Positions 33,447 through 44,899 of a stretch of 64,000 bases of DNA are shown here, in pieces. The translations under genes were made by a program, and so were the position numbers. The notes under the pieces are model-generated. The model did no database searches and was not told the DNA's origin. It saw only the letters and a list, made by a program, of their open reading frames with translations. The stretch is from positions 11,136,522-11,200,521 of the forward strand of contig NC_134465.1 in the NCBI RefSeq assembly GCF_047948215.1, given 5' to 3'. Within the stretch, counting starts at the first letter, position 1; every line of letters starts with the position of its first letter. The DNA comes from Lycorma delicatula (taxonomy: Eukaryota > Arthropoda > Insecta > Hemiptera > Fulgoridae).

Positions 33447-35922
33447 TATATAAATATATTTTGATTTTATGAGCTTAATTTAGGGACAAGCTCTTGAGGC
33501 ACTTTTTTTGTTCAAACATCAAAATTATACATTTATAAATATCTTAAAAAATTGTATCTACTATTTTAACACAGATTAAAATTAAAAATAAATTTTGATG
33601 TAATGTATATTAATTTCTATAGAGTCATTCTCAAGGAATTTCTCCTTGATAATACATATTGTTAAGATACAAATTTAACAATATGGATTCTATGCAAATC
33701 TTTAAACTCGACTATACATACTTTGTAACAAGTATACAGGGACAAGAACTAGTAAAAAAACAATTTGATATCTAAAAGCAGACAAGAGTACACTTCAGCA
33801 ATTATGTATTGCGGGTAACCACTCACTTGAGGTAAACTTAGGTTAAATTTGTATGTATAAATCAAGTAACCACCTGTATATTACATAAGGAAAGAAAATA
33901 AATAAAAAAAAGGCAAAATTAATACAATATTATTATAAAAACAAAGAAGGATAACAAAGGAGAGAAAATTAAAACATTTTTCTGCCTGAATAAGTGCCTG
34001 TAAATTTACAATAATTAATATAATCTGTTGTCTCTCTCTATATATATAAATACAAATATAACTAATAACCTGTCTTAATAATTAAATATAATTACTATAT
34101 AATACAGTCATAAATGAATTACAGTAATAATTCGCAATTTATGTAATAATTATATTTTTATTTAAATTATTAACATTATCTAATTACAAAAAAATATATT
34201 TATTATATTATACATTTCTGCCATCTTTTTCTCATTTTATTTTATATTTATAATAATTAAAAATTACGAAACTAAATAATTATAACGACATTAATAGTAA
34301 TAGTATCGATAAAAATAATAATGTTAAAATTATAATTGAATATATATATAAAAAATAATAATAAAATGACCTCATTATTTAATTATCTGCATTTATTTTT
34401 TTTAAATAAAATTATTCATTTTAACAACAATTTTCATACATTTTTTAAAATTTATTGATTAATTTATTCACTTACTTAATAAATAAGCCAAACATTTAAT
34501 GACATCATCATAATATGTATTATAATATATAAAAATGAATGAATAGTTTGATGAATTGATGAATGTACATATAAATCAAAAATGAACAAATAGTCTTTAC
34601 TTAACGTCATACAATTTTATAAATTAAAACTTCACTTAAATTAAATTGGCAACCTTTTCGAATGTTTAATCTTTTAAACAGGATATAATAAAGTTAGCCT
34701 TTATCATATCGATAACCCTTCATTATCAAACGTAACAAGTGACTGGTCCACACTGATTGAGTTGTGATTATGATGCAGTTCTTGCACATTTTATTTCACA
34801 CTTTTTTTATTATTGCACAATAAAAATGTGGGAAAAAAGTTAATATATAAAACGAAATATATCATTATTATTAAATTGAAATTTCATAAAGATATGATAG
34901 TTTTTAAACATCCAAAACTTATTTAAATGTTATTTTAAATTTTGGCTTGATTATATTTAACTGATAAATATGTCATTACTGTTTTATCTTCATTTTATAA
35001 TAAACCATTTTAAAGCTCCCTTTTTTAAACAGTTTAAAAGTTAATAAAATTTTTCAATTTTACTCGCATAAATAATATAAAATAACTATATGCAAGAATG
35101 CAGACATGTCTTTTTATTTCTGTAAATATAAAATATGATACATAACTCAATCTAGATTTATGTATCTCTAATACCTCTTTCTGGCATTACAAAAAATAGA
35201 ATTTTATACATATAAATTTTATACGTATTATTTTTTTTATTTCTGAATCAAAATAAAAGCTATAAATTAGATAATTAAAAATTAAACAACCTCTTATGTA
35301 TTTAAAAACAGCAATCCTCAGAATTTATACAAGATAAAGTATATACAAAGTCAGAACATAACAGTTGCTTAGATTTAATAAAGTACCTATAAAATATACA
35401 TTAAAAAAAAAAATTTTGAAATTTTCAACTAAAATTTAAATACACACAAATGCTGTTAAAAAATATCCAAAAAAAATCTAGCAAAAACATCTGGGCATTG
35501 GTGGGGTGGGGTCAACTCAACCTTTGGTGGAAACACATAATTGTTAGTGGTGATAAAAGAGTTAACCATCGAGCAGAAAATGAAATACAGTCAAGTTATT
35601 TATTTATTGTCAAACAGTTTAAATTTTTAATTCAAATGGAAAAGAAAACTTTATCCCTGCCATTAAAACATTTGGCAGAATTTTTTTCAGTATTAATTTG
35701 ATATGATGCTCTAAAATTTAAACTAGTAATTTTTACTTCTACTTATAACAAATTTGAGTTAATTTTTAGGATTCAGTTGTCTCTACATAAGAAGGATTCA
35801 AGGTTAGATTAACTTTCATTTTATTTTTAATATAAGTGAAGTCATTAAAAATATATTTCAACTCTATTACTCATATATCTTTTGATAATTTTTTTTAATC
35901 CTTGAGTTTAACATAAATAATA

Positions 35923-35956
<34 letters not shown>

Positions 35957-36240
35957 TATTAATAATTTAATAATACTACATATTATTATGAATAATATTA
36001 GGTGTAAGTAACAAAAATAACTGGAAAAAAAAAATGCTTTTGCAAGATTTCTGTGTTGGAGAATAAACTATATTTATGGCAAACTACATTACACCAAAAA
36101 ATAACCTTTATCAATTGAATGTTGTTATAAGCTGATTCAACACAAAACATGCTGAAAACAGATTAATATTGGTGTTAATTATTATTGGTGATAATTAAGA
36201 TTCATTGTTTAATGAATGGCTTTCATGTTTAATGAAATAA
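33447..36240. other. AT-rich non-coding stretch
   Basis: No supported gene. Very AT-rich at 33900-35400 with TATATA runs, and an (AT)n tract at 35927-35953. The 83-codon frame at 35450-35701 shows no recognisable character. Confidence 0.5.
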
Positions 36241-36269
36241 ATAAAAACGATTTTGGCAATAAGGGTTGT

Positions 36270-36523
36270 TTCCAACCCTTGGCGATTCCAATTCCTTTGA
36301 ATTTTTCTGGTAGGTTTTTACAGGTGATTTGCTACTGCCTTCCTGATGTGGTTAATTGAAACCCGACTAACAAAGAACACCAGTCTCCACAGTCTAGTAA
36401 TCAAATCGATGTAAAAGCAACTGCCTTTACGAGGACTTGAACCTTAAAAAACTCTCGACTTCAAAAGTAGCCGATTTTTCAATGACTTGTTTAACCGCTA
36501 GACTAACCCGGCGGGTTAGTCTA
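36270..36523 (-). mobile_element. tRNA-headed SINE, family A, copy 2 (variant tail)
   Basis: In minus orientation the head has the tRNA-like GCGGTTAAACAAGTCATTG and a box B-like GGTTCAAGTCC. The body reads ATTTGATTACTAGACTGTGG and GGTGTTCTTTGTTAGTCGGG followed by TTTCAATTAACCACATCAG, close to the copy at 17464. The tail differs from that copy: it passes into GGAAGGCAGTAGCAAATCAC and ends with GGTTGGAAACAACCC, a 15-base palindrome. It may be a subfamily or a mosaic. Confidence 0.65.
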
Positions 36524-36564
36524 CATATGTTAATGTAATGTTAATGAATTAACATTACATTAAC
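36499..36564. repeat. two back-to-back palindromes
   Basis: 36499-36523: an 11-bp stem, TAGACTAACCC paired with GGGTTAGTCTA, loop GGC. 36529-36564: a perfect 17-bp stem, GTTAATGTAATGTTAAT paired with its complement, loop GA. They are separated by five bases at the head end of the SINE. Confidence 0.8.
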
Positions 36565-38436
36565 AATGTAAAAATCTTTTGATATGATCTGTAAATTCCT
36601 GAAAAGTAATATATATTTTTGACTGATAATTATCAATTTCAATACTAGAATTCTAATAATACTAAAATGTAATAAAAAAATTAAATTATCAAAAATCCTG
36701 GCAAGTTAAGATTTCAGTAATAATATATAAATAAAAATTTAACGGTTAACATATTTTGCAGCTTTAATAAAAAGTTCTTATTTTTTTAGGTTATTTTAAG
36801 AAAAGTTATAATAATATAGATTAATATTTTATAACAAATACAGTAAAGAACACAGATTAATTTAGCAATAGATTTTTAGATAATTTTTATTATGTAATTT
36901 ATAACAAAAAATAATTTGTTTATTAATTACTTTATTATAGGTTTTGTGGTTTATAGTAAAGATGATAATACATAACGTTGTAGTTTTCAGAATTATTTTT
37001 ATTTACTTGTTTTTTTATATAGTTCTGTTATTCATGCAAACACTGCTTGATATTTTTTTTTAATTATTTTAACATAACGATAAATTTATTTCTAAATCTT
37101 CCAGTACCGGCAGGACAGCCACTTCATTATTAAGCCTAGTGAGATAACAACCTTCTGTGCCTGCAAACTGTCCATAAATCTGTTTCTATATGAAAACTGC
37201 AGAAAAACAAAATAGCAGCCTAATGGCTAAAGCCAAACTTCCTGTTCTCATATAATCAAATCTAATCTAGATTCTGCTTTATTATTTTTACAAAATTAAA
37301 TATATATATATATATAAATGATAACAATATTTACCAATGCAATCTTGCAATAATGCTGACTCATTAGATCTCTCATTAATCGTTTAAAATAAGTCTTAAA
37401 GTTAAAATTTATCTTACCTCAGGTTGGCATACTCACCAGGTAATATTTATAAATAAACTGATAAAAAACTTAGTCGATAACTTTCAATAATAATCCAAAA
37501 TTTGTGACGACCAAGAAATTCTGATGCCCGACTGTGCCAAACAATTGATCAACTGCTGTAGATTATATTCATGACTTTACAAAAGCTTGAGCAGTTTCAT
37601 ACAAGCACTCCTTCAACCTATATTAAATGTGAATAATATGAATCGCCATTTCAATTTTATTACTTCAGCCATTTTAATCTGAAATAAATCAGATTATAAT
37701 TAATGTAAATTATTTTAACGACCATATTATGTCCTGAGCAAGTCGGTTACTCCTTTAAAACCTGATGGTTCTCAATACTTCCTCGATAACATTTCATAAA
37801 TTGAGAGGTGAGAAACAAGAATACCAAAGCGGCATTCAATAAGCTAAGAAAGCTACAGTGCAGTTTAGTAAATGCCAACTGTAGAGGACTACGCCATAAA
37901 AAAAATTTCCTTGATAATATCATATTACACATTCTCAGGTGTTAATAAAGACTTTTTTTTTAATTTATAAATCAGAAGAGTAATAATATTTACTAAAACA
38001 ATCATCAGCTCAATAGAGTTTCAATTCTTTTTTATTAAAGTGTAATCTAAAATAACTATATGATACAACATAAATACAAATGTACTCCTGCCATAATAGA
38101 CATAAACAAATTAAAAAAGATCCTGACTTAACTTTAACAGATATAAAAATGATGAACACATTTGACGTTGTGCCAAGATCATAAAAACTAACAACAGAAT
38201 TTTTTTCCGGTTGAATATATCTTCACGACATATTCCCAAGCGATAAATCCAAATGCATTTTGGAATTCACATTTTATTTGTACAGGCATGTTATTTTACA
38301 TTTGGATACGGCATTAAGAGACCACTGTTTTAAATACAGAATAAACAATATAAATTTAATTACAAAAAAAAATACGTATGTTACATTAAGGGGCAAGTGT
38401 CAATGAAGATAAAAATATTTCTACATTCTTGACGGT
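36565..38436. other. AT-rich non-coding stretch
   Basis: No supported gene. At 37100-37230 both strands are open for about 35 codons. The minus strand has a strong acceptor-like TTTTGTTTTTCTGCAG at about 37201 followed by FSYRNRFMDSLQAQKVVISL. This is too little to call an exon. Confidence 0.4.
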
Positions 38437-38475
38437 TTACAAACGGGTCGATGGTGCTTTAGTAATATTACTCAT
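38437..38475 (-). CDS. possible short terminal exon ending in a PDZ-ligand-like motif
   Basis: On the minus strand a strong acceptor, CATATTTTTATTTTCAG, is followed directly by MSNITKAPSTRL and TAA. In phase 0 the C-terminal T-R-L would fit a class I PDZ-binding end (S/T-x-hydrophobic), as known for many membrane proteins. It is only 12 codons, so the acceptor carries most of the weight. It is considered with the donor at 43762 and the acceptor at 39783 on the same strand. Confidence 0.25.
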   Translation of the reverse strand: MSNITKAPSTRL

Positions 38476-39718
38476 CTGAAAATAAAAATATGATAATTAT
38501 TTAACCTACAAACAAATTACACTTCAACCAGTCTTCAAAAATGAAACAAGAACATACATAACATAAACAACTTTTTAAATTATTTACAATATGTACCGTT
38601 TATCTGAATAATATATATGATTAAATCTTTATTACGAATATGTCAAAGAAAAAACAATTTACAAGATTTCTTTTATACAACAGAATTATTATAAGAGATA
38701 AAATATGATAAATTAAGATTAAAAATATTTGACTTAATTCTTCTAATATGAATTAGAAAAATTAAATTACATAAATAAATTTCATTTTAGAATCCAGCTA
38801 AATGAAATTACACAATTTTTTTTCCTAAACACAATTCTGACTACAACAACATTTTCTACAACGTAAATATGACGTTAAGTGATGTTATACCATACACTGG
38901 AATGAATGAATATATGAACGACAGATGAAATAATTCTTTTTTTTTACATAATTAATAATGAGTTACTATAACAATGATCTATTTAATAATAATCATAATA
39001 ATAATAATAATAATAATAATTATTAATAAAGGTACTCGTTTCATATTTTTTATATATATATTTTTTTTATTTATATTTATATATATAATCTTTTATATTT
39101 AATTCATAATCACTGTTCATTATCAATTTATTTACTTATAATTCGCTCACACACAATATATTTATATATAATCGCACTAATACAATATAATTGTCCAATC
39201 GTATATTCAATATAATCATAAATCCTTAAAATTTTCTTCTTTTTCTGATAATATACACAAAACAAAATAAAAACAAATAATATATATATATCATACACTC
39301 ACAATCGTTCGTTTATAACTGTAGTGATTATATGATGTGACTATAACATTCATTTTGTATTTTTTTTTTTGTGGATTTTATTTTGTTAATTATTATTATA
39401 AGATGAAGATATCGTATTATTTTATACATTTACATTTATATTAATTAATTAAATGAATTAATTAATTACATAATTATAATATAGTAATAATATTATAAAT
39501 AATAATCACTTATGGACTTTGTTTTTCTTTTTTCCTTTTTTCTTTTTAGTAATGGCTGCTACAGCTGCTATGTTGTCACATCATCACGATATTTTGAATT
39601 CTTCCATATAACATCTCCATGATGATTATAATTATGGTTCATATCATTACTATAATTATTATAACTCAATGATACAGTCGTATTTTTATTAGTATTATAA
39701 TACATGTATAATAAGAAG

Positions 39719-39783
39719 TTACAAGATGCAACATGAGGCCGAACAACAGCTACTACCACCACCCTTACTTTTTTGGCGTTGAT
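39719..39783 (-). CDS. possible terminal exon with a CAAX-like Cys-rich end
   Basis: Minus strand: acceptor AATTGTTTTGTTTCAG, then an open exon. If entered in phase 1 (one base from the previous exon) it reads QRQKSKGGGSSCCSASCCIL and stops at TAA (39721-39719). A basic run, Gly/Ser linker, paired cysteines and a final C-C-I-L resemble lipidated ends of Ras-family GTPases such as Rap2 or Ral (known: CAAX with Leu at the end is geranylgeranylated). In phase 0 the frame runs 70 codons (INAKKVRVVVVAVVRPHV...), or a 15-base microexon INAKK could end at the donor-like GTAAGG. No GTPase body was found, so the call is tentative. Confidence 0.3.
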
Positions 39784-40364
39784 CTGAAACAAAACAATTA
39801 ATTCATTATTTATTTTTACAAATAACAAAGTTATAAAAATTAACAAATAAGCAAAATTAAAGAAAAATCGATCAATAAAAGAGAGAGAAACCTTAATTAT
39901 ATATCATAATCAAAAAGACTTCAGTGATTATTGCCACACAACATTTTTTTATCAACATCTGCCCTAGATTCTAACTAATACTTCAGTTATACCTACATGT
40001 CATTCCAGAAACAAGAAAAATATTACTATTATTATATTATATTATATTATTATTTAAGAAAAACTTTTATAAAACAGATTTTATTCACTCTAAACTTAAA
40101 AGTTTTTAACTACTGCAAAACATTTCTAAAACAGAAATGTAAATTTAAGTAAAAAATGGCCAGCACATGTCCAAAATATATATATATAAAAAATTAAATT
40201 TAAAAGATTAACCTAAAAATTACACAAAAGTAATATATAAATACAAAATAGAAGAAAATGCCCATGTCGTATGCTAAGAGCAAATTAAAACCATGATACA
40301 ATACAGTAATTAAATGTTTAATTTAAAAGGAACAAAAATTTTTATTTGGCATATGCCAAATGGC

Positions 40365-40915
40365 ATACCCCAAGTTTAAATTTCCAACACAAGACCGCAT
40401 AACAGACACAATCCACTAGTATGTGGTATATCGTCAATTAGCAGTTGCAGCAAACACAAATGGATGCATTGGTCTGAGTCATCAGATATCCAAGAGTAAA
40501 CCTAGTGTGCCCTATTCACAAAAGGCAATATAATAACCTTTTCACGATGGTTATTTCTACATGAAGATTTCCATGGTGACACAATGTCCTTAACTGGACA
40601 AAGTTTATTATTAATGGTAGCATTCCTTCACTGTTTCACTCATCACAAACTACACTCTTCAGAAAACATATAAGACCACCCGAAACAACATGATTAGTGA
40701 AAGGGATGAGCCTCTTTTGTTGCACAATCGTTAAGTCCATTGCCTGAAATTCCAATATGGCTGGTGATCCAGCAGAAGCTTACAGTTGTATTACGTTTAA
40801 TCATTTCAGAGATGATTGACTGTATATTACAGACAACAGGTTGTCTTAAAGTACATATCATTCATGGGTTGCAAGACACTCATGGAATCTGATCAAATAA
40901 GTATATGCCGGAACG
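40365..40915 (-). pseudogene. I-clade LINE RNase H and C-terminal fragment (diverged copy)
   Basis: Minus-strand sequence parallel to the end of ORF2 in the complete element (compare about 4310-4870). Eroded matches include the NNRNTEL..F-W-PSH-GI region (CTTCTGCTGGATCACCAGCC at about 40760), the N-cluster THVVSGGLICFLKSVV and the zinc-like C-terminus (CVCCNC near 40448). It is 5'-truncated in the RNase H domain and lacks the terminal hairpin and poly(A). It is closer to the fragment at 56153-57190 than to the complete copy. Confidence 0.65.
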
Positions 40916-41882
40916 TTGAACTAATTTTATTTAAGAACTTATTAATTCTTACAAAAAGTTACAATGGAGTTATATTAAAATTGTGTCCTTCAGATGTAGA
41001 CAATATTTTGCTCTTCTATTTTAGGTTTGTAGTTTGTTACATGAATAATATCGTATTTGTTACATGAATAATATATGGTAATTAAACCATTAAAGTCATG
41101 AATTCATTTTTAGCACCTGCAAAGCTTTATCTTAAATAAGATATCATGAAATAGAGTTTTATGCTTAGAAAAACTACATAAAGTTTTAATAAAATGAATC
41201 TGCAGTAACCGGGAAAACAAACTAAACTTAACTAAGCCTATCTGTATTTATTTAAGAAAAATAATATTAAAATATATGAATGTTAAATTCAGAACAGATT
41301 CAATATTAATTAGTCAAGCAGAGCTATAACTCCTTTTTAAGCAAAACTTAGGACAGATAATTTTATCAGTTTCTGAGTTTTGGCACTACAGGAAAATTCA
41401 AAAATACATGAAGTGACATTCATATCTACCATGTCCATGTGGAAGTTTTGCATCAAAACCTGACTGAATAATTCAAAGATATTCTCACCATGAAGATTCC
41501 GAATCGAATTTTAGATTCAGTTTCAAACATAGAGGAAGCATTTATAAGAACAACCGATCAAATTTAATGACCGATGATGAGTTAAAAGCTGCATTTAAAA
41601 ATAGTTTCAACATTTCTGGCCACAGTAGCGAATTCAAATTTTTTATCCTAAATTATAGGCCCTTATAAAAGTGTTTCCGAATGAGCTTCCGTCAACGTAG
41701 TTATAGAACATGGATTTAGTTCCATCACAGATCTTATGATAAACTATAAAAGCTCATGATAGCTCTAATGACAAATAATAGTTATTAAATTCACTCCACA
41801 TAACTATTTAAAGTGAGCTAGATAATTATCAACCCTGTCAACTGAGTGGGTTGATAGAAAGTTAACAGTTGCTAATTTATAA

Positions 41883-42050
41883 CTGTCAGCCTCCGTGGTG
41901 CAGGTGGTAGTGTCTTGGCCTTTCATCCAGAGGTCCCAGGTTCGAATCCCGGCCAGGCATGGCATTTTCACACGCTACTTGTCATTCATCTCACCCTCTG
42001 AAGCAATACCTATGGTGGTTCCAGAGGTTAAAAACAAAAAAAAAATTTAA
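41883..42050 (+). mobile_element. tRNA-headed SINE, family B
   Basis: The head reads GCCTCCGTGGTGCAGGTGGT (box A-like TGGTGCAGGTGG) and AGGTTCGAATCCCGGCC (a near-perfect box B, GGTTCGAATCC). It is clearly a different tRNA-like head from family A. The tail, TCATTCATCTCACCCTCTGAAGCAATACC followed by GGTTCCAGAGGTTAAAAACA, matches the tail of family A. It ends in an A run at about 42033-42045. Non-coding. Confidence 0.75.
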
Positions 42051-42359
42051 CTAAATATGGAAAAAGTCTTATCACACATATCATATTAATTTGAAATTTT
42101 TATTAAAACATTTTTAATTATTATTATTAATTTTTTTTTTTTTTTAATAAAAATTACATAATTTTAATAATCACATGTTTTTTTTTTTTTTTTTGTATAA
42201 TTTAATAAATAATATATTCACGTAATATATTAATTCATATCAAATTAAAAAAAAAAAAATTCTGTATTATTTTATTATAGATAGGCCTAGAATGTTAAAT
42301 TCAAAAATAAAAAAGTTAATTAAAAACCAAGATTGTATAATTGTGTTGCTCTGTGTGTT

Positions 42360-42392
42360 TGAGTGTGTGTATATATAATATACACACACTCA
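42360..42392. repeat. perfect GT/AT palindrome
   Basis: GAGTGTGTGTATATA followed by TATACACACACTC is self-complementary over about 30 bases and is followed by further AT-rich dyad sequence to 42418. Confidence 0.8.
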
Positions 42393-42419
42393 AATATATA
42401 TAATATATATTATATATAT

Positions 42420-44895
42420 GAAATTTACCAAATACTTTCACCTCAAAATGATAATTTTTCAGTACAAGACACTACTTAAGAGGTATACATACATACAATT
42501 TACTATTTATTAATAAATTTTAATTAAATATTTCTAAATAATATAAAAACAACTTTTATAAGATAAGCATTTTTTTTTAGGGTTAAGGCATTGCACATTT
42601 ATATTAAAGTAATATTAACTCCTTTTATTTAATAAAACTTTAATTAATAAATGTTCAACTAGTATGATTTTTTTTTCTGGCAATCTTTTATTAGAGAGGG
42701 AATGTTGAAAAATATTCATCCAAAAAGAAGACCTCCATGTGGAAAAAAATTGTAAACTGCACTAGATAATACAGCTCAATAAAGTAATTATCCACATAAA
42801 ATTTAGTAAATCCTTTATCAGTAGAATTTGCAGTTCTAAATAAATTTACAGTATATCTCCAGTAATTCATCAAATCAGTTTAGCTACATCACTTTCGTCT
42901 CAATTTTTAATTCTGATTTTTTATTTCAAAATTATTAACATGTTTTACTATAACTACAGAGATTGTGTATACCACTGGAAAAAAAAATTTGTTCAACAGA
43001 TGGCAGCATAGACTAATAAAACAGATGCTAATGTTTGGCCATATTAATTACAGTAGTCAGTGGCATTACAGAAGTAAGTTTATAGAGACTGTATGAATAT
43101 CAATATAACAACACACATCAATCATCAATTAGTGGCATCGCCAACAGTTACACTCTGTCACAGACCTTATCGCTTATTTCCATTATAATTTTACAATAAC
43201 TATTTCGGAGATTTATTAAGTAAACTACTTCCCATTAAATCACAACACAAGAGCTAGCTCACCACACAAGTCCCAAATTTCTATGTGTCGTTTATTTTGT
43301 TCAAGAGTTACATGAAAGAATGGATAAGTTTTATATTAATCATGTTTTTGAAATTACACATAATGGGAAAAAACCTGGCTTCATTTTTGACAGATTTCTT
43401 TTTATTTCAAATATGCCACTGGATGTTTAAATATTAATGACCTCAATATTTTTACTTCAAATCAATTATAAAATGTAAATATAAAATTATTTAATTATTA
43501 TATAATTAATCAATTTTAGATAACAAATTCAATAAATGATTTTATAAATCGGTTTCTACAAAGTGTTCCTTAAGGTTTAGACGATATTCATTAGATGGTA
43601 GAGGACACTGAATGTAACCAATGAATGTCTACTTCGTGAAAAAATTAATAACTCATTATATGATTCCCTTATAAGAAAATATTTGAATTTAATTTTGAGC
43701 ATTAATACAAAATTTGTTTAACGATATCAAAAAAAAACTAATAAAATGTGAAATGTCTTACCTGCTTTTCTGTAGGGTGCAGATTGAAAATTATGCAATC
43801 TGACAATTTTGTGATCCACTTAAATCAATATATATCAGGAATATAGTTTCATCCATATTTCAACCGTTTGTCAACCGATTTGAACAGATGGTAGTGTCAT
43901 TTTTCACAATAAAAGGCTTAAACTTTTATACAATAAAACAAAATTTGATAAAGTAATACTTTCTTTACTATTAATGATTAAAAAGTTTTAAGGATACCAT
44001 TTTTTAATTTCTAGAAGTAAAATTTTCAAACTTATTTATCTTTTAGAGAATACTGTTGAGTATATATACACTAAATTTCATTAAAATATCTTCATCTGTT
44101 CTTAAGATACAGATTTTTACTTTAAAAAAAAATATATAAAATGTCAGAGAAACACAAAAAGAGTTAAAATAGATCCAAATGAACTATTTTGTTTATTTTG
44201 ACATCTTGAATTATTCCCTTAAGTTTAGCCAAACACTCCTGAGGCATTCTGTATAGATATTGAAGGGATTGAAGAGGGAATATGGATACCATGATGTCCC
44301 CTTATTTGATGAAGTAAAAAATTAGGCCAAAGCTGGAATACATATAGCCAAATATTTGTGCCAAATTTCAACTTTTTGGTTTATGGGTTTTTGAGATATG
44401 GAGTAAAAAAATGTTTGGAAATAATGTTGAATATTCCCATCCATAAATCCGACTGACTTAAAATTTTGTTTGGTTCTGTTAATATAATATAATTCCATGT
44501 AAAATAAAACATCATTTCATGGGGTTCCATCGAAAAACATCAGAACAAGTTTTCAAGATGCAAAAATGTATTTCACATTATTGTTTGATGTCCACACGTG
44601 TAAACCATTAAAAAAATTACCCACATATATATATATATAAACACAAATATAAATTTATGAAATCTTTGCTAAAATTATTATTTATTTAATCTAAAAAAAT
44701 TATTTACCTCTATCAAACCAGATACATTTTTTTTTTTACAACAAAATACTTTGATTTGCACGAAAACCTTATTACACTTCCATTGGTATTTTTTACTTTT
44801 CCACTGGTAATTTTTTAATTACTGAATCATTAAAAAAATATTCTCACTAATTTATTTAGAGGATTAGATTTATCCTTAAAAAATTATTTTTAATA
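42420..44895. other. AT-rich non-coding stretch
   Basis: No supported gene apart from the candidate exon at 43762-43818. At 44040-44470 the text resembles non-coding transposon ends (TGCCAAATTTCAACTTTTTGG, TTTTTGAGATATGGAG). Confidence 0.45.
43762..43818 (-). CDS. possible internal exon with a consensus donor
   Basis: Minus strand: AAGCAG|GTAAGA is a near-ideal 5' splice site at 43762. Upstream, an AG at about 43819-43820 (TGATTTAAG) is a weak acceptor without a clear pyrimidine tract. Phase 0 gives WITKLSDCIIFNLHPTEKQ (19 codons). The alternative frame gives DHKIVRLHNFQSAPYRKA and ends in phase 1, which is the phase that would join to the CAAX-like exon at 39783. Two open frames in so short an exon leave the reading undecided. 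Confidence 0.25.
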
Positions 44896-44899
44896 GAAG

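Noticed and set aside
37090..37215. Openings of about 35 codons on both strands with an acceptor-like TTTTTCTGCAG on the minus strand
   Set aside because: No donor, no recognisable peptide, and equal openness on both strands make an exon call unsafe.
37747..37932. 61-codon minus-strand frame and a plus-strand RGEKQEYQS string
   Set aside because: A faint resemblance to LINE endonuclease-to-RT linker text could not be supported by any ordered motif.
39568..39846. 92-codon minus-strand frame with Asn/Tyr/His-rich end
   Set aside because: The ATG lies upstream of a strong acceptor in likely intron text, and the end is low-complexity. Only the short part after the acceptor is kept as a candidate.
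41883..41955. Possible functional tRNA gene (box A and GGTTCGAATCC box B)
   Set aside because: A cloverleaf with proper acceptor pairing is not apparent, and the sequence continues into a SINE tail and an A run, so it is a SINE head.
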